NCBI GenBank assembly: GCA_006937955.1
Contig: SSNP01000001.1
Coordinates: 10,388,679 to 10,452,678 of the forward strand
Reading direction: 5' to 3'
Length of the DNA stretch: 64,000 nucleotides
Origin: Pachypanchax playfairii
Lineage: Eukaryota > Chordata > Actinopteri > Cyprinodontiformes > Aplocheilidae
The position numbers were made by a program, and so were the translations under genes. The notes below the pieces were generated by a model. It did no database searches, was not told where the DNA came from, and saw nothing but the letters and a program-made list of their open reading frames with translations. Position 1 is the first letter of the stretch. Each line of letters starts with the position of its first letter. Positions 22,563-33,800 of the stretch are shown piece after piece.

Positions 22563-24056
22563 ATGACACTCCCTAGCAAAAAAAAAAAGAAGTCATTCCA
22601 ATATTTAATTGGACCGCCTTTAGCTTTGATTACAGCACACATTCACTGTGGTATTGTTTCAATAAGCTTGTGCAATATCACAAGATTTATTCTCAGTGGT
22701 GTTCAGATCTGGACTCTCTGATGGCCAATCGATGAGTGAACATGATGTCTCATGCTTCCTGAACCACTCCTGCATTGTCATCTAGGAACATGCCCATGCC
22801 ATCAGGGAAGAAACAATCCATTGATGGAATAACCTGGTCTTTCAGTATATTCAGGTAGTCAGCTGACCTCATTCTTTGATCACATACTGTTGCTGAACCT
22901 GGACCTGACCAACTGCAGCAACCCCAGATCATAGCACTACCCCCACAGACTTGTACAGTAGGCACTAGGCATGATGGGTAGATCACTTCATCTGCCTCTC
23001 TTCTTACCCTGATGCACCCATCACTCTGGAACAGGGTCAATCTGGACTCATCAGACCACATGACCTTCTTCCATCGCTCTGGAACAGGGTCAATCTGGAC
23101 TCATCAGACCACATGACCTTCTTCCATCGCTCTGGAACGGTCAATCTGGACTCATCAGACCACATGACCTTCTTCCATCGCTCTGGAACAGGGTCAATCT
23201 GGACTCATCAGACCACATGACCTTCTTCCATCGCTCTGGAACAGTCAATCTGGACTCATCAGACCACATGACCTTCTTCCATCGCTCTGGAACAGGGTCA
23301 ATCTGGACTCATCAGACCACATGACCTTCTTCCATCGCTCTGGAACAGGGTCAATCTGGACTCATCAGACCACATGACCTTCTTCCATCGCTCTGGAACA
23401 GGGTCAATCTGGACTCATCAGACCACATGACCTTCCATCGCTCTGGAACAGGGTCAATCTGGACTCATCAGACCACATGACCTTCTTCTATCACTTTAGA
23501 GTCCTATCTTTATGCTCCCTAGCAAGCTGAAGTCTCTTTTTTCCAGTTAGCCTCACTGATTAGTGGTTTTCTCAGCTTTTCAGTCCCAATCCCTTGAGTT
23601 CCCTTCACATTGTGTGGAAATGCTCTTACTTTCACTATTAAACAGTCCTGAGATCTGTTGCTTTCTTCCATTTAATTTCACCTAACGTTTATTCAGAACA
23701 ATCATTCAGGATATTTTTCCAGCCACGTTTTCCTGGAAGATGATTGGTCCCCACTATCCTTCCAGTTTTTAAATAATACATTGGACAGTTCTTAACCCAA
23801 TTTTAGTAGTTTCTGACATTTCCTTAGATATTTTTTTTCTGCTTGATGCCAATGATTTGACCTTCTCAAGCAGACTAACATCTTTTCCACATGGTTTTTT
23901 TAAGAAATGAGAAGCAACTCGTTGCACCAGTTGGGGTTAAATAACTTGTTGCAGCTGAAAGATAATTGCCCATTCAGTAATTATCCAATAGGAGGCTCAT
24001 ACCTATTTGCTTAGTTAATTCCAGGTGGTCATCTTTTCCTTTGGGCCAGGTCATGT
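22563..24056 (-). mobile_element. Tc1-like transposon relic
   Basis: Minus-strand transposase pieces remain: MWSDESRLTLFQSDG, then PSCLVPTVQVCGGSAMIWG and a decayed DDNA motif (LDDNAG), from 23061 to 22750. The ends are roughly ACACTCCCTAGC and GGCCAGGTCATGTA. The coding region upstream of WSDES is replaced by a tandem array at 23034-23485, after which N-terminal non-coding strand remnants continue to about 24056. Confidence 0.8.
23034..23485. repeat. 53-bp minisatellite made of Tc1 transposase DNA
   Basis: About 8.5 copies of a 53-bp unit (starts ATCTGGACTCATCAGACCAC). Some copies are 3 bp shorter (AACGGTCA or AACAGTCA for AACAGGGTCA, and CCTTCCATCG for CCTTCTTCCATCG). On the minus strand each unit carries the KKVMWSDESRLTLFQSD segment, which contains the first catalytic Asp. 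Units are nearly identical, so expansion was recent or homogenised. Confidence 0.95.
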
Positions 24057-24624
24057 ATATGATGGTCACTTGATTGTGTTAAATAATTTGAACTCCTTTA
24101 CTGCACTTTTTAAAAGTTCTTAGGACTTCTGCTATAAACAGACAGCATTTCATTGATGCATACATTTTAAAAGGTGTCATTCAGAGTAATTATAAAGTTA
24201 CAAGGTCTAAGTTATGTCTAACCATCAGCAGTTACTTCACACACAATGTTTTACTAAATAGGAAATCTGGCAGAATGATTTCGTAAGAGTATGACAAAAA
24301 AGTAGCTCGTGATCTGCGCGTGTATTTAATGAAACTTATATTCATAAATGCAACCTCATCATTTTTTTAGCTCTTCATTCACATGACAGTTCTTCTCTTT
24401 AACCTGAATGACACTCAGCTGATTGCAGCTTTTGATCAGTGACTCAACACTTGACTTAGCTTATTTCAAATGATGATTCAGAATAAAATACTAAATGTAT
24501 TATATAGATATTTAGACTTTTTTTCAGTTGCAAATGTCACAGTTAACAAAAATCCACATCTTAATTGTTTTATACACACATAAAAAATACAACTTTTGTT
24601 GTTTTTTTTTATACATTTTCAACA

Positions 24625-24887
24625 TTTATTTTGAAAATCTAACACAGCAGTCTGGATGGTAACAGAAGAAATTGCGCTATACTAATAAATGGAAAAATAA
24701 ACCTATACTACAGCTGTAAAAGACAAACATTTATAAGAACGAGTGTTTATAGAATGTAGTGAAGCTGAATGTTCATAAGCGATGTTACCAAAACAAAAAA
24801 TATGAAGGTTGATTCAGTCAAAGCAATTTAAGTGCATGTTTTAGTTTGCACGTTTAGTTTGCAGTTTTTTTTTTTTTTGTTACCCTC
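24625..24887 (-). other. bco1: bco1 3' untranslated region (probable)
   Basis: Short non-coding stretch after the TAA at 24888-24890. An AATAAA on the minus strand (TTTATT at 24625-24630) about 260 nt on is a plausible poly(A) signal. Confidence 0.4.
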
Positions 24888-27800
24888 TTAATGTGGAATA
24901 AAAACTCCATGTACGTCCTTATGGAGTTCAGTATTCACATACGCTCGAGCTACTTCCTTGAAGGTTCTGCCATCAAGAATCAGGAGGAAACCAGACTGTC
25001 CTGGATTGCAGTTGATCACTGATATTAGAGCCACTCCTTCAAAATAAAAGACAGTTATGATCTCAAACCTTCAATTTATCCTTAAAGATAAAATAAAAGT
25101 AATTATTCAGACTCAGAATGATGCATTCAAATCACATCGAGTGCTCACCGTCATCCTCCGACTCTCCGTTTGGTTTGGGGACAAACACCGGCTCCGATGG
25201 GCAGCAGTTTTCCTCTTCCCAGTAAACCATAGTTTTAGTCTCTGTGTCAAACTTTGCAGTCTAAAAAAAAAATAATTTAGGTTACAACTAAATGTGAAAA
25301 CACACTGGCTACTCAGTGTACACGTGTATTTACTAACAGTTTCTGGTGTTTTTATGAGTTTAAATGAGATTTTTACAAGTACAGGTTAGTGTTTTATGCA
25401 TCGTTCTAACAATCTAACCATATCCCTCTGCTCTGGTGCCATACTGAAATGATGTTTTATGCATGTATTTAAAAAAAAACTGCTCAAGTTCATGTACATT
25501 TCTCACTGTTTGTGATGCATATTTGAAAGCTGTAGGAGTGGAAGAGGAACAATGTGCTTCACTGCTGCCTTTGCAAAAACAAAGCAGGTGTGTCAAGAAG
25601 ATTTTAACCCATGATTTTTGCATCCACAAACTGTCCAACATCCTGCTGTGAGCACAACACACCTTGTTATCTGGATAGAAGCGAGTACTAGTTGTTGTTT
25701 TTTTTAATTAGGCAAAGTGAAAATAAGAAGTTGTGAAAAAAAAGCGTAAAAATATCCATCCATCCATTTTCTGAACCTGCGTCTTCCTGTTCAGGGTCGC
25801 AGGGAGCTGGTGTCTATCTCCAGCGGTCTTTGGGTGAGAGGCGGGGGACACCCTGGACAGATCAATAGTCCATCACAGGGTCACACATAGACCAACAACC
25901 ACTCACACCTAGGGACAATTTAGAGTCACTAATTAACCTTTTGCATGTTTTTGGACTGTGGGAGGAAACCAGAGAAAACCCACACATGCACGGGGAGAAC
26001 ATGTAAACTCCATGCTGAAAGGCCCCAGTCCGGATTCAAACCCTTCTCGCTGCAAGGCAACAACTCTACCAACTGTGCAGCCCGAATAAAAATATCACTT
26101 GTTGGTTTAGAGGTACCATGTTGAGCATTACAGTGAGGACACATGACTGTTGTATCTGTGACGAATCGTCAAATTTCTATTGTGCAGTGAGGAAAAACCT
26201 CGATCTGATACAAAATAAAGTAGAAAAAGCAGCTAAACAGGCATGTCTGCACAAGCAGCTCTGTTTCTTTTTAAAATACATTGTTGAGATGGATAGCAAG
26301 TCCAAATGATACATAATGCCGGGTTCACAAGGCAGGATTTTCACGCCGATTTTGCCACGATTTTCTCCTTCCAACAAACCCCGATTATCAGGATGACTCT
26401 TAAGGTAATCCTAACTGATATTCCTGCTGCGTGTGGATATCAAGGACGTCCGATCGTAAATAGGGGATATCCAACATGTGGGATATTGGTCCGTGTGTGG
26501 TGTGTTGCAAGGAGAACCGATCATGCAGCCTGTATAGAGGAAATTCAGGTTACCTCATGACAACCATGACACAGTTACAACTGATTATGACTTAAAACAT
26601 CTTGTTCTTAGTTTCTTCATCAACAAGTACTCAGATTAGATTCTCATCATCTCTAAACATAGAGTTCTGATGATGTCCAGCGTGCTGATAGCCTCTCTGC
26701 ATCAGCATCACTATAAGCATCAAGTATCACGCTTTAGAGCCTCATTCTGATGTACTATCATTTGACTGGGAGGCTTCTTCTTCTTCTGAGGTTTTGTGGC
26801 GTTCAACCAGAATTCACACAGATTTCACAAGGTTTCTGAGTTTTTTGGAGGGAAAACCCGTCTCTGTGGTGGTGTGTGCCACATGACATGATGAGACACC
26901 ACACACGGTCGGAGCAGAACAGGAATAAACCGGATTTTTTTTTCACTGTTTGTGCGGTCTGAAGCTCTTGCGACATTGATAAAATCCTGCCATGTGAACC
27001 AGGCTTAAGACACGGGTGCTTAGCATCCGTAACTTTACTGTAACATTCCTAAAATAATAAAAGGTCGATCATATTATATGATAAGGCACAACTAATATGA
27101 AGTGAGACATGAATAAGCTTGCTAGTGGCAGAGGTTTATAGTATTTTATGTTTAGGGACTCCCGTCTTGTTAATTTGATAGGACTTGCTACAGGACTTAT
27201 GCAATGGGAACCACACGGGGCTTCCGTTTGGACTTGGGATTCTTTATGACTCAGATGACTCTGTAAGTGCTGCAATACAGTGGGGCAAAGAAGTATTTAG
27301 TCAGCCACCAATTGTGTAAGTTCTCCCACTTAAAAAGATCAGAGAGGCCTGTAATTTTCATCATAGGTATACCTCAACTATGAGAGACAAAATGAGGAAA
27401 AAAATCCAGAAAATCACATTGTCTGATTTTTAAAGAATTTATTTGCAAATTATGGTGGAAAATAAGTATTTGGTCACCTAAAAAACAAGTAAGATTTCTG
27501 GCTTTCACAGACCTGTAACTTCTTTAAGAGGCTCCTCGGTCCTCCACTCGTTACCTGTATTAATGGCACCTGTGTGAACTCGTTATCAGTATAAAAGACA
27601 CCTGTCCACAACCTCAAACGTCACGCTCCAAACTCCACTATGGCCAAGACCAAAGAGCTGTCAAAGGACACCAGAAACAAAATTGTAGACCTTCACCAGG
27701 CTGGGAAGACTGAATCTGCAATAGGTAAGCAGCTTGGTGTGAAGAAATCAACTGTGGGAGCAATTATTAGAAAATGGAAGACATACAAGACCACTGATAA

Positions 27801-30800
27801 TCTCCCTCGATCTGGGGCTCCACGCAAGATCTCACCCCGTGGGGTCAAAATGATCACAAGAACGGTGAGCAAAAATCCCAGAACCACACGGAGGGACCTA
27901 GTGAATGACCTGCAGAGAGCTGGGACNNNNNNNNNNNNNNNNNNNNNNNNNNNNNNNNNNNNNNNNNNNNNNNNNNNNNNNNNNNNNNNNNNNNNNNNNN
28001 NNNNNNNNNNNNNNNNNNNNNNNNNNNNNNNNNNNNNNNNNTCTGCGGTTTGCTAGAGAGCATTTGGATGATCCAGAAGAGGATTGGGAGAACATCATAT
28101 GGTCAGATGAAACCAAAATAGAACTTTTTGGTAGAAACTCAACTTGTCGTGTTTAGAGGGGAAAGAATGCTGAGTTGGATCCAAAGAACACCATACCTAC
28201 TGTAAAGCATGGGGGTGGAAACATCATGCTTTGGGGCTGTTTTTCTGCAAGGGGACCAGGACGACTGATCCGTGTAAAGGAAAGAATGAATGGGGCCATG
28301 TTTCGTAAGATTTTGAGTGAAAACCTCCTTCCATCAGCAAGGGCATTGAAAATGAGACGTGGCTGGGTCTTTCAGCATGACAATGATCCCAAACACACCG
28401 CCCGGGCAACGAAGGAGTGGCTTCGTAAGAAGCATTTCAAGGTCCTGGAGTGGCCTAGCCAGTCTCCAGATCTCAACCCCATAGAAAATCTCTGGAGGGA
28501 GTTGAAAGTCCGTGTTGCCCAGCGTCAGCCCCAAAACATCACTGCTCTAGAGGAGATCTGCATGGAGGAATGGGCCAAAATACCAGCAACAGTGTGTGAA
28601 AACCTTGTGAAGACTTACAGGAAACGTTTGACCTCTGTCATTGCCATCAAAGGCTATATAACAAAGTATTGAGATTAACTTTTGTTATTGACCAAATACT
28701 TATTTTCCACCATAATTTGCAAATAAATTCTTTAAAAATCAGACAATGTGATTTTCTGGATTTTTTTTCCTCATTTTGTCTCTCATAGTTGAGGTATACC
28801 TATGATGAAAATTACAGGCCTCTCTGATCTTTTTAAGTGGGAGAACTTACACAATTGGTGGCTGACTAAATACTTTTTTGCCCCACTGTATTATGAAACA
28901 GGAACAATCCCTATCTCAGCTCAATACAAACGCCCTGTATTAAACTCCCTCTCTGGAGTGGTTATAATTAGTTTTTGTAGATACGGTTCCAGAGGTCTTT
29001 AGGTTCAACTGTCAACTCTGAATCCTGATAACACTTTTGCAAGAGACCTGATAACAGCTGATGTACAAACAGCATGTAAACCCCCAGATGCTAGTTTTAT
29101 AACGCTGTTGGTTTTCTACCCAGTTGTTTTTCTTGTGTCTTGAAACATAACTAGACCCAAGAGATCCCCATGAACGCACACAGTTTTCTGTTGAGCCAAC
29201 AGGTAATTCTGACTTCAAGGTTTTTAAGAACGTTAAGTTGCGTCCGTGAGTAATTCTCAGTCCTGCGATTGTGTGGAACAATGCTGACAGGAAACAGACT
29301 TCCGTGCGTTAAAAAAGCTTTTTTTTTTTTCCCCCGACTCTCCTGACACAAATTAGGCTGTAAAAAATATAAAAGACGGATATACCCACAAAGTTTATAC
29401 ATGTGTTCGTTAAATTATCAAAGATTCTGGAATGTCACCTTCTTCGTTGATGCAGAATTCTCCACGATGTTTCCATAAACGAACCGGTGCTTCTTGCCAT
29501 TGAAGTCATAATTGATTCGGGGTAATTCAAAATCTGATTAAAATAAATAAATAAATAAAGAAGGTGAGCTTTGCATATTAAATGTAGGTTCAAAGTTAAA
29601 CAGAGTGGCAGAGAAATAAAGGGTTGAGTGGAAACCAAAGTGCAGGCAAATAAAAACATTAAAACTGGCTGATTAGCAGAAAGCAGGGTGTGGAAAATCA
29701 GGTGGTGCTGCAGGTGAGAAAATGCTCCAGATTGTAGGAATGTAGGTCACGGTCACACAAGAAATGAATAAATGACTTGAAGCCAGTACAAAAACCTCAA
29801 ATACCCACTCCAATGAAAATCATGTTTTTTGAGTTGTTAACATGTCCTTGTGGGATGTTTCTTATGGTAGAGGACATATTTTAAAGAGGCCATTTCATAC
29901 AAATTTCAGGACTTTGTGGTTATTTCTTAAGTATTAACCTGTAATATGAAACATTTTATATCTAAGAAACGTCAGGAAACACTGATTAACAGACCTTTCA
30001 ATCTGTCTGCATTAAAATTCGGCTGGTTCTGGCTCCTTCCGTCAGGCTTCGGGCTGTAACTGATTAATATTCATTATTCGAATTTGCTGGACTCTGATTG
30101 GCTAACAAACTAGCCTATCAGAGCAAGGTATACTGTTTCCTGGCCCGCTGCGCATAGCAATGTCAGACGTCGTGTCTTCCTGTTTGCTACGTCTTATGCT
30201 ACAGCTTTTAGCCAGCAGCATGCTAGGTGTGGTTTCAACTGCGGGAGCTGATGAATACTAACGAACAAAGGAGTTGTGATGAAACAGATACAGGCCGTTC
30301 AAACTCGGGATAACTCGGGTTTTATCACCACCTGCGTAGTTTGAGAGATTAAAACTGAAAGAGAAGTTGTTGACCTGTTTTCACACCCACTATGAAGGTA
30401 AGAACACCTGTGGAGCTAAAATATTCAACAGAAACCTCAGAAAAACCATTTTTAAAGAGGCCCTTCCATTAAAAACGGTTTTTGGCAGCTCCCACAGTTG
30501 AAACCACGTCTAGCATGCTGCTGGCTAAAAGCTGTAGCATACGACGTAACAAAGAGGAAGACACGACGTCTGACGTTGCCATGCGCAGCGGGGCAGAAAA
30601 CAGTATACCTAGCTCTTATAGGCTAGTTTGTTAGCCAATCAGAGTCCAGCAAATTTGAATAAGGAATATGAACGAGCTGCTGTCACCCAAATTTTGACGC
30701 AGACAGATTGAAAGGTCTGTTAATCAGTGTTTCCTGACGTTTTTTAGATATAAAATGTTTATTACTTTGATGCAATATTACTAGTTAATACTTAAAAAAT

Positions 30801-33800
30801 AACCACAAAGTCCTGAAATGTGTATGACATGGCCTCTTTAAAAACCACTGAGATGCTTTAAAATAGCTCAAAAAATGATCGGAGTGAGTCTTTAAACTAG
30901 TAAAGAAATATAAAGTTTACTGGTTTTACCTTCACAGAGTACCTCTGCCTGACACATGAACTTGCCCTCTTTTTCCTTCACAGCACCGGCTGTCGTGTAC
31001 TTGAGCTTCACCAGGTTCTCTCCAACTGCAGAGCCCTAAAAATACAAGAGTCAAAATAAACAAAATCTTTTTTTGGTTTGCAGTTTGAAATCCATTTCCG
31101 TCTTTTCTATCCCACCTTGTCAGAGTGAATAGGAAGTACAAATCTTCTGTAACTTGGTTTGGAGTATTTGTTGCCACTGGATGCTGCATCTTCCTTCATC
31201 CTGCTCAGGTAGAACATCTCATAAAGGTCAGTGTTATTGTAAGCGATGACATCAAAGACCACGTGACCGTCGTCCTCAAAAGCGTTCACGTGATGATAGA
31301 CCACCATGGCTCCAGTGTGGTACTTAACAGAAACCTCTTTGCCTGTCTTTTTGTCGACCAGGTGGATCAGAGTCTAAAGAAGTAAACAAATAAAAGTTAG
31401 CGTGATTTTGTCTGCAACAGCTAGCTAAACTGCTCCGGCTCTTCTTACATTTTCATCAGGCAAATACTTCATGCAGCTTCCCCAGTTCACTCCCCTCATG
31501 TAGGCTGTGGTCATCTTCAGGATGTCCAGCTTGAAGGGCTGCTCGATGAAGACGATGTAGTTCTCCGACATGCCGAAGCTGTGGTAGTAGCTGGGCTGGA
31601 AGAGAGAGCGGCATGGAATCGAGCAGATCACCTCCACGTTCTTCAACGCTGGAACGTCCTTGCCTTTGTCTGAAAGGTACAAACAAGAGAAGTCTGTAGA
31701 CCAGGGATCTGCAACCTTTACTCTGAAAGAGCCATTGTCTCACACAAACTCACTTTGACCCTTAAAATCGACATAAAACAATTTATACAATAAATTGCAG
31801 GTCTTTGTTTCTGTTTTTATCTGTTATGGGAAGAATTTACAAAATTACCTGCTGCTTTTAATGCAATTTGGTTCAAGTTTGATTCAGAAATGTTGGTTTG
31901 TGGTGGAACAGGACTGTAGGTCAGAAATTGATCGCTGTATTTTACAGACGTTTCAGTGAAACTCAAGTCGTATTTGTTTAGTTCTGGTTCTGGTGTTTAA
32001 ATACATAAAAAAAAGCTACAGCCATGATGCAAGTCTTAAAACAAGAGTACAATGAGAATCTGAAGGAATATCAGATACAGCGTGATATACCAACAGGAAG
32101 CATGATCCACTTCCTGTAACTCAGGTTCATGTTGATTTGGGTCTAAGTTACAAGGAGCCACTTCAGAGGAGCTGAAGGGCCACAATGTGGCTCTAGAACC
32201 ACAGGTTGAAGATTCCTGATCAAGAGTTTAGGTTTCTAAACAGTTTCCATCTGAGTTTATAGTGTCTGGTCTGGGTCAGGGTTTGATTGAGCACCCTGAT
32301 CCATGCAGATCACACATTCAGTACACGGTTTGACATAATCTGAATGATCTTTTCACATAAATCAGATGAATCACATGGATCTGAACATGTTTGCCCAAAA
32401 AACTTGAAAGTAAATCAGCCTTTTGTGGATGTTTCACTGAGTTCTACACATGAACACAATCACGGATTCTGGTTTTTGAACTGATAACAAGCTTGATTGT
32501 TCCTGTCGGTTTTTGTAAGAAATCATTTGAAACAATTAGATTTTTTCAGTCCATCTTAAATAATTTTAAGCTGACAGCTTCCTTTATTAACAAACAACCT
32601 GTGAGATGAATATAAAATTGTTATTTCTGTTTTTACCGTCCATCTGTTTTTCTGTCTTTACCTACTTGTTCTTTTTCAGGGTCACAGGAAGCTGGTTTAT
32701 ATATCCAGCAGTCATCAGGTGTGAGACGGAATCGCACCGGGTCCATTACAGGGCCACATATAGACAGACTCACATATTCACATGCAACTAAGGACAATTT
32801 AGAGTTACCAATTAACCTCATAGCATGCATGTTTTTACTTGTATGATACCGATACTTGGATCTGAGTACTTGCGGATACTTCTACCACACAAAAAAATGT
32901 AATGGATTGGAGGACAGGTTTTATTTTCTTCTCTGCTTGTTACAACAGATGATGGTGAAGTAGATACAAAAATAAAATATTAATAAAAATAACCACAAAA
33001 CTAAAATTTCAAGTGAAAAATAAACATTTTCTGTGAAATTACTGCAGAGTTTCTACATTTTAAGTATCGAGTCATGGTATCGGTTAACTAACTGATACAA
33101 TTACATTAGAATGGTCCCAATACCTGATACCAGTATGGGTATTGTTTGACTAACCGATGCAAGTATGGGTATTGTTTGTCTAACCGATACCTGATACCAG
33201 TATTGGTATTGTTCGACTAACCGATACCTGATACCAGTATTGGTATTGTTCGACTAACCGATACCTGATACCAGTATCAGTATTGTTTGGTTAACCGATA
33301 CCAGTATTGGTATTGTTCGACTAACCGATACCTGATACCAGTATCAGTATTGTTTGGCTAACCGATACCAGTATTGGTATTGTTCGACTAACCGATACCT
33401 GATACCAGTATCAGTATTGTTTGGCTAACCGATACCAGTATTGGTATTGTTCGACTAACCGATACCTGATACCAGTATCAGTATTGTTTGGCTAACCGAT
33501 ACCAGTATTGGTATTGTTCGACTAACCGATACCTGATACCAGTATCAGTATTGTTTGGCTACCCGATACCAGTATTGGTATTGTTCGACTAACCGATACC
33601 TGATACCAGTATCAGTATTGTTTGGCTAACCGATACCAGTATTGGTATTGTTCGACTAACCGATACCTGATACCAGTATCAGTATTGTTTGGCTAACCGA
33701 TACCAGTATTGGTATTGTTCGACTAACCGATACCTGATACCAGTATCAGTATTGTTTGGCTAACCGATACCAGTATTGGTATTGTTTGACTAACCGATAC

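Larger units (their letters stand above)
22146..24624. other. Convergent intergenic region pkia/bco1
   Basis: Most of it is a decayed Tc1 element (22563-24056) containing a minisatellite. The remainder is AT-rich with no recognisable feature. Confidence 0.6.
27278..28888 (+). mobile_element. Tc1/mariner transposon with long inverted ends, nearly intact
   Basis: Flanked by TA (27276-27277, 28889-28890). Ends CAGTGGGGCAAAGAAGTATT and its inverse; the inverted ends are about 215 bp and almost identical. The transposase runs from ATG at 27640 to TGA near 28672, broken by a 115-nt assembly gap and one stop codon. It sits in the bco1 intron between exons 9 and 10. Confidence 0.92.
29797..30893. 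mobile_element. Family H TTAA-type element split by two A copies
   Basis: Left remnant 29797-29880 begins AAATACCCACTCCAATGAAA. Right remnant 30842-30893 ends, inverted, as TTTAAAGACTCACTCCGATC. The ends match as an inverted pair (AAANACYCACTCCRAT). The inner part was displaced by A copies 4 and 5. The left TTAA has decayed to CAAA. Confidence 0.6.
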
